A DNA stretch of 55,455 nucleotides from Halochromatium glycolicum. GTDB taxonomy: Bacteria > Pseudomonadota > Gammaproteobacteria > Chromatiales > Chromatiaceae. The notes below the pieces were generated by a model. The model worked only from the letters and a program-made list of their open reading frames with translations. It had not been told where the DNA came from and made no database searches. Shown here piece by piece: positions 17,242 through 24,731 of the stretch (its first letter is position 1; the number at the start of each line of letters is the position of its first letter). The translations under genes were made by a program, and so were the position numbers. The stretch spans positions 1 through 55,455 of the forward strand of contig NZ_NRSJ01000034.1 in the NCBI RefSeq assembly GCF_016584085.1, in the 5' to 3' direction.

Positions 17242-17769
17242 ATGATGACAACGAAGACCCCGCACGAGCGAGATTCGCTGGAAGAGACGGGCGCGCCAAA
17301 TGCGGAGGCAGAGGAGAACGAGCCCGTAGCGAGCCAGTTCGCGATGGATCGGTTGTCGCAAGCCTTCGAGACCAGCGCGCGCCGCTGGGAACTGATCGTC
17401 TACCCAACCCTGTTCGCATTTATCATCCTTGCGGCTTACGGCTTCTACCTGGTCTTCAGTTTGGCCAAGGACGTCCATTATCTGGCTATCAGCGTCGACT
17501 CGAATATGACGGTATTGGCGAGCAACATGCAGTCGATCTCGGACAACATGGGGCAGATCAGCTCCAACGTGCGCACGATGACCGTAGGGGTGGATTCGAT
17601 GGCCCGCGACGTCGCCGTGCTCGAGCCGATGCTCAGCTCGATCGAGGCGATGGATCATTCGATGCGGTCGATGACCTTTACCACATCGACAATGCGCGAT
17701 GATCTTGGCGCAATGAACCGAAATCTCGGCCGTCCAATGCACTTTATGAACTCATTCATGCCCTGGTGA
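17242..17769 (+). CDS. single-pass membrane protein with Met-rich coiled-coil tail
   Basis: 175 aa; ATG 17242 (or the adjacent 17245) has GAGAGAGGT about 7 nt upstream. An acidic cytoplasmic N-terminus (about 1-48) precedes one transmembrane helix (LIVYPTLFAFIILAAYGFYL). The remaining 100 residues are spaced like a coiled coil with recurring SNM, DNM, SNV and DSM units. The chain ends in a Met-rich motif, GRPMHFMNSFMPW. No family was recognised. The strong ribosome site and the setting between parA and a nucleotidase, all on the plus strand, support a real gene. A receptor or scaffold placed by ParA is possible. Confidence 0.75.
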   Translation: MMTTKTPHERDSLEETGAPNAEAEENEPVASQFAMDRLSQAFETSARRWELIVYPTLFAFIILAAYGFYLVFSLAKDVHYLAISVDSNMTVLASNMQSISDNMGQISSNVRTMTVGVDSMARDVAVLEPMLSSIEAMDHSMRSMTFTTSTMRDDLGAMNRNLGRPMHFMNSFMPW

Positions 17770-17793
17770 GGGTGTCGGGTTAGGGTAGCGCTG

Positions 17794-18756
17794 ATGGAAG
17801 GGGAAGTCGCAGCGCTTCAAGCAGAGGCCGAATGCGACGAGCCAGCAGCGACCCCTTCAGCGCCCATTCGGCTCGTCGTCGCGATCTCTTCGCGCGCGTT
17901 ATTCGATCTCTCTGAGGCCCATCGGGTCTTCGAGGAGCAAGGTGTCGAGGCCTACCACGCCTATCAGGTCGCCAACGAAGGTGAGATCCTCGCTCCCGGT
18001 GTGGCCTTCGCGTTGACGCGCAAGCTGTTGGCGCTAAATGATAAGCTCGGCGAGCGCGGCCGGGTCGAGGTGATCCTGCTCTCGCGCAATAGCAGTGATA
18101 CGGGCCTGCGCGTGTTCAACTCGATCCGTCACCACGGGCTCGCGATCCGCTGTGCGGCCTTTACCAGCGGTGCGAGTCCGTACCGGTATGTGTCGGCATT
18201 CGGCGCCCATCTGTTCCTCTCGGCTGATCGCGACGACGTGCGTCAGGCGCTGGCAGCCGGCTGCGCGGCCGCGACCATCTTGCCCGCCCCGGCGCGCGAA
18301 TCGGTGGCGGGCGATGAGCAGCTGCGGCTCGCGTTCGACGGTGACGCGGTGCTGTTCTCGGACGAGTCCGAGCAGATCTTTCGCGCCGAAGGGTTGGAGG
18401 CATTCACCGCCAATGAGGTCGCCTCGGCGCGGCAACCATTGTCCGATGGGCCGTTCAAGGGCTTTCTGCTGGCGCTTCGGCGCATCCAGGCGCTGTTCCC
18501 GATCGACGAGGTGCCGCTGCGCACAGCGCTGATCACCGCGCGTGGCGCGCCCACCCACGAACGGGTCGTGAGGACCCTCCGAGCCTGGAATATCCGTATC
18601 GACGAGTCGCTGTTTCTCGATGGCCTCGGTAAGGGGCCGTTCTTGGCGGCATTCGACGCCGACATCTTCTTCGATGACCAGGAGCATCACTGCCGCGATA
18701 CACTCGGCCATGTTGCGACCGGGCATGTGCCGCACGGCGTCGCCAACGCCGGCTGA
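17794..18756 (+). CDS. cytosolic 5'-nucleotidase (NT5C1-like, PF06189 family)
   Basis: 320 aa. The match is to the cytosolic 5'-nucleotidase I family, known from vertebrate NT5C1 and found in scattered bacteria. It dephosphorylates nucleoside monophosphates. Visible signatures are VVAISSRALFDLSEAHRVFE at the N-terminus, VEVILLSRNSSDTGLRVFNS, ITSGASPYRY-like AFTSGASPYRYVSAFGAHLF, the HAD-type nucleophile motif LRLAFDGDAVLFSDESE near the middle, and GKGPFLAAFDADIFFDDQ with the later acidic residues. The gene lies 24 bp after the membrane coiled-coil gene on the same strand, so the two are probably co-transcribed. The specific substrate is not readable from sequence. Confidence 0.85.
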   Translation: MEGEVAALQAEAECDEPAATPSAPIRLVVAISSRALFDLSEAHRVFEEQGVEAYHAYQVANEGEILAPGVAFALTRKLLALNDKLGERGRVEVILLSRNSSDTGLRVFNSIRHHGLAIRCAAFTSGASPYRYVSAFGAHLFLSADRDDVRQALAAGCAAATILPAPARESVAGDEQLRLAFDGDAVLFSDESEQIFRAEGLEAFTANEVASARQPLSDGPFKGFLLALRRIQALFPIDEVPLRTALITARGAPTHERVVRTLRAWNIRIDESLFLDGLGKGPFLAAFDADIFFDDQEHHCRDTLGHVATGHVPHGVANAG

Positions 18757-19257
18757 GGTCGAATCCGGCGACGCGCTGCTGTCGGAGGTGATCCCAGTCC
18801 GGCGTCGGCTCGGACACCTCTTCCCAGGTGGGCTGTCCTCGTGCGGGCATCATCGCCGACGGACGCGTCGGCTCACGCACTCGTGCCAGCAGCGTGGCCC
18901 AGCGATAGCGCGCCGCGGAGTCAGCATTCGGAATGTGCTCGTTCGAAAGGACTTCCTCGCTGCGTACCCATTAGCCCCGCGTTGAACGCAGCATCCTCCG
19001 CATTGATCGTCCGGGCATTGGGGGTCTTTGAAGGACCAATCCTGTGTGACGGACAAAATGACCCGCTCGGCGAACGCTGGAGGGACACATTGTCTCGTCA
19101 GCGTTTCGGTCGTTCAGCTGCAGGGGGGCTCGGCAGCGAAGTGGTGCGCCGCCATGGCCTCCTCATTCCCGGTGAACAGGTAGGGTTGATTGATTGCTTG
19201 CGCGGGCACGTCCTGGGTAAATCGAGTCAATGGCATGCTGCTTGCTGAATCCCTTCT

Positions 19258-19277
19258 AAGCCGCTCCGCAGCGGCTT
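19258..19277. terminator. hairpin upstream of the redox cluster
   Basis: AAGCCGCT and AGCGGCTT form a perfect 8-bp stem with loop CCGC. There is no following T-run on the plus strand. It could be a factor-dependent terminator or a protein site; the class is uncertain. Confidence 0.4.
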
Positions 19278-19343
19278 GACACAAACCCGGCTAACGGTGT
19301 CCGCAACCGGACAAAGGCGTTTATTCGGGGACGTGGCCTTCTG

Positions 19344-19383
19344 TGCCCGGGGCGGACCATAGATGCCCGGGGCGGACCATACA
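19344..19383. repeat. 20-bp tandem repeat before the redox cluster
   Basis: TGCCCGGGGCGGACCATAGA is followed directly by a second copy differing at one base (TGCCCGGGGCGGACCATACA). It lies 29 bp upstream of the flavoprotein start, where an operator or an insertion scar is possible. Confidence 0.9.
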
Positions 19384-19412
19384 TTTTTCTGGCTTCGAGC
19401 GGCGAGAAAGGT

Positions 19413-21419
19413 ATGCAGCAGGCGGGTGAACGACTTGCGGAGGTCCAGGCGCTTGGTGCCCCGGAGCAGAGCGAGAGGCCTGTGGTGGTGGTGGGCAACG
19501 GGCCGGTCGGTATGCGGGTGGCGCAGGAGCTTCTGGAGCGTCTGCCCGACACTCCGGTCGTCATCTACGGCGACGAGCCCCACGAGCCGTACGATCGGGT
19601 GCGCTTATCCTCCTGGCTAGCGGGCGAGCTGACACTGGAATCCTTGGTCCAGCCCCTCAACTGGCCCTTCGGCGCCCGTATCGAGGAGCACATGGGCTAT
19701 CGCGTCGAGTCCATTGACAAGGAAGCCAAATACGTCACCGACAACACCGGCCGCGTCCAGTCCTACTACAAGCTCGTGTTGGCCACCGGCTCAACGCCTT
19801 TCGTGCCCAAGCTCCCAGGTGTTGACCTGGAGGGCGTGTTCACCTTTCGCAACCTGCGCGATGCCCACCGGCTGCTGGCGCGGCGGTTTCGCAGTCATCA
19901 TACGGTGGTGCTCGGGGGTGGCCTGCTCGGTCTTGAGGCGGCCCGTGCCATGCAGCGGGGTAACACCCCCGTTACCGTGATCGAGCATTCAGACCGGCTC
20001 CTCAACCGGCAGTTGGACGAGGCAGGGTCGGCGCGCCTGCAGGCCGAGGTGGAGGCTCTCGGGATCGAACTCGTCATCGGCGAGGGGGTGGCGGAGGTGC
20101 TCGGCGATGTGCGCATTAGCGGTGTGCGCCTGCGTTCGGGCCGCGAGCTCCGTTGCGACACCCTACTGCTGTCCACTGGCATTCGCCCGAATATCGAGCT
20201 GGCCCGCCAGGCGGGCCTGGATATCGGTCAGGGCATCAAGGTGGACGATGCCATGCGCACCTCGGCGCCGGATATCTATGCCGCAGGCGAGTGCGCCGAG
20301 CACCGCGGCAAGGTCTACGGCCTGGTGGGTCCGGGCTTTGAACAGGCTGCGGTGGCGGCGGCGAACATCGCCGGCACCGAGGGCCACTACAGGGGCTCGA
20401 TAGCGGCCAGCCGCCTCAAGGTGGTTGGCACCCAGGTGTTCAGCATGGGACCCATGGGGGCCGGCGAGGACCCCCAATACGGCACCGCTCACGTCTACCG
20501 AGACGATGCCCAGGGCATCTACCGCAAGATCCTGGTGCGCCAGCATCGTCTGGTGGGGATCATCGGTATCGGCGACTGGACCGAGACCGTGCGCCTGCAG
20601 ACCATGATCGATGGCGCCCAGCGCATCTGGCCCTGGCAGATATTGCGCTTCCGGCACAGCGGTAGGATCTGGCCCGAGGGAGAAGGCGAGGGGGTCTCGG
20701 ACTGGCCTGCGCAGGCGGTGGTGTGTCAGTGCACGAGCACCACCCGGGGCGCGATCGGCAAGGCCATCGACCTGGGTGCCTGCTCGGTGTCCGAGGTCTC
20801 CAAGGCCACCAGTGCCAGCACGGTGTGCGGTTCCTGCAAACCCCTGGTCGAGGAGCTGCTGGGCGGCCAAGCCGTGCCGGAGCCGGTGGCCATGCACCGC
20901 ACCCTGGTGGGGGCCGCGGTCGTCAGTCTCCTAGGCGCGCTGCTGGTGGTGTTCGCGCCGGCGCTGCCCTATGCCGACTCGGTGCAACACAGCTGGCATT
21001 GGGACATCCTGTGGCGCGACGGCCTGTTCAAGCAGATCAGCGGCTTTACGGTGTTGGGCCTGTTCGCCGTCGGCCTGCTGCTGTCGCCGCGCAAACGCAT
21101 CAAGAAGCTCAATGCGCTGGGCAAGTTCGATGGCTGGCGCCTGGTACACATCGTGCTCGGGGTGCTGGTGATCCTGGCGCTCGTCGCCCATACCGGCTTT
21201 CGCCTGGGCGATGGCCTGAATTTCCTGCTGCTCGCGACCTTCTCCGCCACACTGCTGCTGGGCGCCCTGTCCACCGGGGTCATCGCCCTCGAACACCGCA
21301 TCGACGGGTCTCAGGTCCGGCGGCGTCTGCGCCGCCAGTCGGTGCTGTGGCATATCCTGCTGTTCTGGCCGGTGCCTGTGCTGCTCGGCTGGCACGTCCT
21401 CAAGAGCTACTGGTACTAG
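19413..21419 (+). CDS. NirB-like FAD/NAD(P) oxidoreductase fused to BFD [2Fe-2S] and heme-b-type membrane domain
   Basis: 668 aa, three modules. Residues 22-420 are a pyridine-nucleotide-disulfide-type flavoprotein closest to the N-terminal half of NirB: FAD site VVVVGNGPVGM (24-34), YDRVRLSSWLAGE, NAD(P) site TVVLGGGLLGLEAA (164-177), and DIYAAGECAEHRG (287-299). Residues 436-485 are a BFD-like [2Fe-2S] domain with C438, C440, C472 and C475. Residues 493-668 hold about five transmembrane helices with histidines H579 and H593 in one helix and H647 and H661 in another, a spacing suited to two stacked b hemes as in ferric-reductase or cytochrome b561 domains. There is no siroheme domain, so it is not a nitrite reductase. 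It likely passes electrons between NAD(P)H and periplasmic cytochromes encoded next to it. Confidence 0.85.
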   Translation: MQQAGERLAEVQALGAPEQSERPVVVVGNGPVGMRVAQELLERLPDTPVVIYGDEPHEPYDRVRLSSWLAGELTLESLVQPLNWPFGARIEEHMGYRVESIDKEAKYVTDNTGRVQSYYKLVLATGSTPFVPKLPGVDLEGVFTFRNLRDAHRLLARRFRSHHTVVLGGGLLGLEAARAMQRGNTPVTVIEHSDRLLNRQLDEAGSARLQAEVEALGIELVIGEGVAEVLGDVRISGVRLRSGRELRCDTLLLSTGIRPNIELARQAGLDIGQGIKVDDAMRTSAPDIYAAGECAEHRGKVYGLVGPGFEQAAVAAANIAGTEGHYRGSIAASRLKVVGTQVFSMGPMGAGEDPQYGTAHVYRDDAQGIYRKILVRQHRLVGIIGIGDWTETVRLQTMIDGAQRIWPWQILRFRHSGRIWPEGEGEGVSDWPAQAVVCQCTSTTRGAIGKAIDLGACSVSEVSKATSASTVCGSCKPLVEELLGGQAVPEPVAMHRTLVGAAVVSLLGALLVVFAPALPYADSVQHSWHWDILWRDGLFKQISGFTVLGLFAVGLLLSPRKRIKKLNALGKFDGWRLVHIVLGVLVILALVAHTGFRLGDGLNFLLLATFSATLLLGALSTGVIALEHRIDGSQVRRRLRRQSVLWHILLFWPVPVLLGWHVLKSYWY

Positions 21420-21423
21420 GATC

Positions 21424-22830
21424 GTGTCGGAGCAGGCATTCACCCCTGGTTTTTGGACGGCATGGCTGATCGCCAGCGTAGCCCTGGCCGCCTATCTCGC
21501 CTACACCCTTTTCGTCGGAGAGGATAAGACCCTGTTCATGCCGGGGGAGCTGAACCCCGGCCACCACCAGCTTGCGGAGTCTTGCGACGCTTGCCACCGC
21601 GAGGGCTTCGGTGGCGGCGAGGTGCTCGACGAGGCCTGTCTGGACTGCCACGGCGAGGAGCGGGTCAAGCCCGTGGATTCCCACCCGCGCACCAAATTTT
21701 CCGACCCGCGCAACGCTGACCGCTTGGAGAAGATCAACGCCCTGGAGTGTGTTACCTGCCACGTGGAGCACCGGCCGGAGATCACCCAGAAGGATGGTCT
21801 CACCCAGCCGCGGGACATGTGCTTCCACTGCCACGCCGGCATCGGCGACGATCGGCCTTCTCACCGGGAGATGTCCTTCGAGACATGTAAGGACTCGGGC
21901 TGCCACAACTTCCACAACAACCGCGCCCTCTACACGGACTTCCTCGTCAAGCACATGGATGCGCCGCCCACCGCAGCGCGCCCGCGGGTGCCGGGCAGGG
22001 AGTTTGCGGAGGTGGTGGAGGAGATCATGGAATATCCCCGCGACCACTATCCCGTGGAGCCCCTAGGCGCCGCCGCCAAGGATGCCCCGCTCGATGTGCT
22101 CTTCAGTGTCAGGCTGTGGCGCCAGTGGCTCGAGACCGCCCACGCCCAGGCTGGGGTCAATTGCAGCGCCTGCCATCAGCAACGGGACGAGCAGGGCGAG
22201 CTCGGGCCCTGGAACGAACACCCGGGACCCGAGGGGTGCGTTGCCTGCCACGGCCTGGAGGTGCAGCGCTTCCAGCAGGGCAAGCACGGCATGCGCCTGG
22301 CCGCGGGCCTGTCGCCGATGACCCCGGCCCAGGCGCGGCTGCCGATGCAGGAGACCGCCGCCCACGAGGAGCTGGACTGCGTGAGCTGCCACGGCGCCCA
22401 TGACTTCGACGTGACCCGGGCCGCGGTCGAGGGCTGCCTGCGATGTCACGCCGACGAACATTCCCTGGCGTACGAGGATTCGCCCCATCACCGCCTGTGG
22501 AAGGCGGAGGTGGCGGGAGAGGGCGAGGCGAACAGCGGGGTCTCCTGCGCTACCTGCCACATGCCCCGCATCGACTTCGATGTCAGCGAGTGGATGAGTC
22601 GCACCATGGTGGACCACAACCAGAGTGCGAACCTGTCTCCCAACAGCAAGATGATCCGCTCGGCCTGCATCCATTGTCATGGCCTGGGTTTCACCCTGGA
22701 CGCCTTGGCCGACGAGACCCTGATCCAGCGCAACTTCAGCGGGCAGCCGACGGTGCAGGTACGCAGCATCGACCTAGCCCGCGCCGATCAGGAACGCTAC
22801 CAGCGCGAGCTGGAAGCGGCCGGTCAGTGA
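21424..22830 (+). CDS. membrane-anchored multiheme cytochrome c with 11 heme motifs
   Basis: 468 aa starting at GTG 21424, 4 bp after the flavoprotein stop. One N-terminal helix (FWTAWLIASVALAAYLAYTL) anchors it to the membrane with the rest in the periplasm. Ten CxxCH motifs are present (CDACH, CLDCH, CVTCH, CFHCH, CSACH, CVACH, CVSCH, CLRCH, CATCH, CIHCH). The fifth site is CKDSGCH, a CX4CH variant. SCATCHMPR and the final CIHCHGLGFTLDAL resemble parts of the NrfA/hydroxylamine-oxidoreductase group. No catalytic site can be assigned. It probably accepts or donates electrons to the heme-b domain encoded upstream. The tight spacing implies one operon. Confidence 0.9.
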   Translation: MSEQAFTPGFWTAWLIASVALAAYLAYTLFVGEDKTLFMPGELNPGHHQLAESCDACHREGFGGGEVLDEACLDCHGEERVKPVDSHPRTKFSDPRNADRLEKINALECVTCHVEHRPEITQKDGLTQPRDMCFHCHAGIGDDRPSHREMSFETCKDSGCHNFHNNRALYTDFLVKHMDAPPTAARPRVPGREFAEVVEEIMEYPRDHYPVEPLGAAAKDAPLDVLFSVRLWRQWLETAHAQAGVNCSACHQQRDEQGELGPWNEHPGPEGCVACHGLEVQRFQQGKHGMRLAAGLSPMTPAQARLPMQETAAHEELDCVSCHGAHDFDVTRAAVEGCLRCHADEHSLAYEDSPHHRLWKAEVAGEGEANSGVSCATCHMPRIDFDVSEWMSRTMVDHNQSANLSPNSKMIRSACIHCHGLGFTLDALADETLIQRNFSGQPTVQVRSIDLARADQERYQRELEAAGQ

Positions 22831-22884
22831 CAGCACCCAAGCGCCGATCCCTTCGGCAGTCATCAGCGAGAACGAGGTGAAACC

Positions 22885-23493
22885 ATGAAAGTCATGAGCA
22901 GAAAGAAATGGACGGCCGTGGCCGCGGTCGCCGGCCTTTGCACGGCCGCCGCCGTGAGCGCCGTCCCTGATGTGGCCAACCAACCGGTCATCAGCCCGAA
23001 GGCCATGGCCGATGCGCTGCACGTGGTGATGGACTCGGATCGCACGGTCTACACCCGGCAGATCGTCAACCGCCTCGTGAAGAAGGATAAGGTCATCGAG
23101 GCCAGTGAGCATTTCGAGGACGACAAAGCCCTCGTGCTGCCGGCCCAGATGTTCCGCTTTGGCTCCGAGCTGGTGGCGGAGCGCACGGAGAAGCTGCCCG
23201 ACGTGGCTTTCAGCTACTCCCTTCAATCCCTGTGGCCGATCAACAAGCAGAATGAGCCTAAGACCGATGCGGAGAAGGAAGGGCTGGAGTATGTGGCCGA
23301 CAACAAGGGCGAGAACTTCTACACCGTGGAGGAGTTGGGCGGTAAAAAGTACTTTACCGCCGTCTACGCGGATACCGCGGTGGCCCCGGTATGCGTCTCC
23401 TGCCACAACGACCACAAGGACTCGCCTCGCCGTGACTTCGAGTTGGGCGATGTCATGGGCGGGGTGGTGATCCGCATCCCGGTGCAGGGCTGA
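22885..23493 (+). CDS. periplasmic Tll0287-like (DUF3365) monoheme protein
   Basis: 202 aa with a cleavable signal peptide (about 1-26, ending AVSA). The body matches the Tll0287-like heme domain: paired helices with ALVLPAQMFRFGSELVAE, FSYSLQSLWPINKQNEP, NFYTVEELGGKKYFTAVYAD, then CVSCHNDHKDSPR with C170, C173 and H174. In other bacteria this domain is a heme c sensor module or a free-standing soluble cytochrome. Here it is free-standing. A strong ribosome site (GAGGTGA) lies 5 nt before the ATG. Its place between the multiheme and monoheme cytochrome genes suggests an electron-carrying or redox-sensing part of the same system. Confidence 0.88.
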   Translation: MKVMSRKKWTAVAAVAGLCTAAAVSAVPDVANQPVISPKAMADALHVVMDSDRTVYTRQIVNRLVKKDKVIEASEHFEDDKALVLPAQMFRFGSELVAERTEKLPDVAFSYSLQSLWPINKQNEPKTDAEKEGLEYVADNKGENFYTVEELGGKKYFTAVYADTAVAPVCVSCHNDHKDSPRRDFELGDVMGGVVIRIPVQG

Positions 23494-23497
23494 ACCC

Positions 23498-23881
23498 GTG
23501 GCCCTGCGGGCCTGGTGCAGTGTTTTGGGTCTGCTGCTGGCGTCGGTGGCCGGGGGCGGGGAGTCGGCCTACGTGAACCTGAGCGGTGAGACCATGGCGC
23601 AGGGACGCGCCATCTGGCTCGCGAACTGCGAGCGCTGCCACGGCTACGGCGTCGCCGGGGCCCCGATCCCTATGACGCCGGCGGACTGGAAGCCACGCCT
23701 TGAGCAGGACCAAGCCACCCTCTACCGCCACGCGATCGAGGGGTTCTTTGGCCCCCGCTACACCATGATGCCGCCCCGGGGCGGCAACGCCCAGCTTTCC
23801 GACGCCGAGGTCAAGGCCGCCGTGGACTATATGACCGGCCTGGCGCGGCATTACATCAACCAACAGGAGCAGACGAAATAA
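23498..23881 (+). CDS. small class I cytochrome c
   Basis: 127 aa from GTG 23498, 4 bp after the preceding stop. A short signal peptide (about 1-22) is followed by one heme site CERCH (C44, C47, H48). The likely axial Met is M91 in YTMMPPRGGN, and the C-terminal helix is AEVKAAVDYMTGLARHY. This is the plan of cytochrome c5/c555-like periplasmic carriers. It ends the four-gene redox operon and could shuttle electrons between the multiheme protein and other periplasmic partners such as a peroxidase or terminal oxidase. No partner is proven. Confidence 0.88.
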   Translation: MALRAWCSVLGLLLASVAGGGESAYVNLSGETMAQGRAIWLANCERCHGYGVAGAPIPMTPADWKPRLEQDQATLYRHAIEGFFGPRYTMMPPRGGNAQLSDAEVKAAVDYMTGLARHYINQQEQTK

Positions 23882-23984
23882 TCCCCGCGCAGTGACAACT
23901 ACAAACACTGCCAATGTGGGATGAGCTGTTCGATAAATGTGTTGGTAACGTGGCCTGATTTTTCCTGTAAGCCGCCGTGGCCGG

Positions 23985-24222
23985 GTGGCGCCCCGCAGGC
24001 GTGGCAAGGGATGTCAGCTTGCGCCGACAGGGGCTCAGGATCAACCGTTATTGAGTGCCGGACGCTGCGCCGCAATGACATGCGCGCAACGCGTGCAACC
24101 TGTACTCGGGATCGACATCGAGATATGCCTGACCTGCGGCGGTGGATTGCGGATTATCGCCTGTACCGAAGGTCCGATGGTGATCAAGAAGCTTCTTGCC
24201 AACCTGATGAAACAGGGAGTCT
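23985..24222 (+). pseudogene. IS91-family transposase remnant (C-terminal piece)
   Basis: The plus-strand frame contains APRRRGKG, AAMTCAQRVQPVLGIDIEIC, LTCGGGLRIIACTEGP and VIKKLLANLMKQG. This is the characteristic end of IS91-type (Y2, rolling-circle) transposases, where a zinc-like CxxCGG motif is followed by IIA-IEDP-VI. Everything upstream, including the tyrosine motif, is missing. The remnant runs directly into the ribosome site of the CBS gene. It marks past insertion at the right edge of the redox cluster. Confidence 0.75.
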
Positions 24223-24225
24223 CTT

Positions 24226-24672
24226 ATGCGAATCGGATATTACATGACTCAGAGCCCGATCACTGTGTCCGAGCAGACGAGCATGAAAGAAGCCGTCCTA
24301 ACGCTTCAGCGGCATCGTATCCGCCATCTGCCGGTGACCAACGGCACCAAGCTCGTCGGGATCGTGACGGACCGCGACCTGAAACGAGCGTCTCCCTCCC
24401 TGCTCTTAGAGATTGAGCGCGAGGAAGTCGAGCAGGTGCTCCGGACCACCCTCGTCTCCAGCATTATGACCAGAGAGCCGGTAACGGCGACGCCGGATAC
24501 CCCGCTGGTGGATGCGTTGCGGCTGATGGTCGAGGGGAAATTTGGCAGTGTCCCCGTAGTGAACGGTGACGATCTCGTGGGCATTTTCACCGAGATCGAT
24601 GCGTTGAAGGTTCTCATAGAGAAAGAGGAAAAAGACTCGGGGGACAGCAGTAGCGGCAGTCATTCCCTATGA
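24226..24672 (+). CDS. two-CBS-domain protein
   Basis: 148 aa made of two CBS domains: MTQSPITVSEQTSMKEAV through RHLPVTNGTKLVGIVTDRDL (about 7-52), and IMTREPVTATPDTPLVDAL through FGSVPVVNGDDLVGIFTEID (about 80-127). A short Ser-rich tail follows. Free-standing CBS pairs bind adenine nucleotides and often regulate another protein. The AGGGAG ribosome site lies 7 nt upstream, inside the end of the transposase remnant. The target is unknown. The gene is convergent with epmB. Confidence 0.9.
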   Translation: MRIGYYMTQSPITVSEQTSMKEAVLTLQRHRIRHLPVTNGTKLVGIVTDRDLKRASPSLLLEIEREEVEQVLRTTLVSSIMTREPVTATPDTPLVDALRLMVEGKFGSVPVVNGDDLVGIFTEIDALKVLIEKEEKDSGDSSSGSHSL

Positions 24673-24731
24673 TGGACCGGGGCATCTGCCCGCTCCGTTT
24701 TCGGGGGCGCTGGGGCGGGCATTTTGACCCT

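Larger units (their letters stand above)
18757..19412. other. long gene-poor stretch left of the redox cluster
   Basis: About 650 bp. One open frame runs through 18841-19248 on the plus strand, but its protein shows nothing recognisable. The stretch holds a perfect 8-bp hairpin at 19258-19277 and a 20-bp tandem repeat at 19344-19383 just before the flavoprotein gene. It probably contains a decayed gene and the promoter of the redox cluster. A TTGACA at 19275-19280 has no good -10 partner. Confidence 0.45.

Noticed and set aside
18841..19248. Plus-strand open frame of 135 codons in the gap before the redox cluster
   Set aside because: No recognisable domain or ribosome site; it may be a decayed gene but is not supported as coding.
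19413..21419. Assimilatory nitrite reductase large subunit
   Set aside because: The FAD and BFD parts resemble NirB, but the siroheme/[4Fe-4S] half is missing and is replaced by membrane helices.
23985..24222. Complete IS91 element
   Set aside because: Only the last 80 or so codons of the transposase are recognisable; the catalytic region and both termini are not seen.
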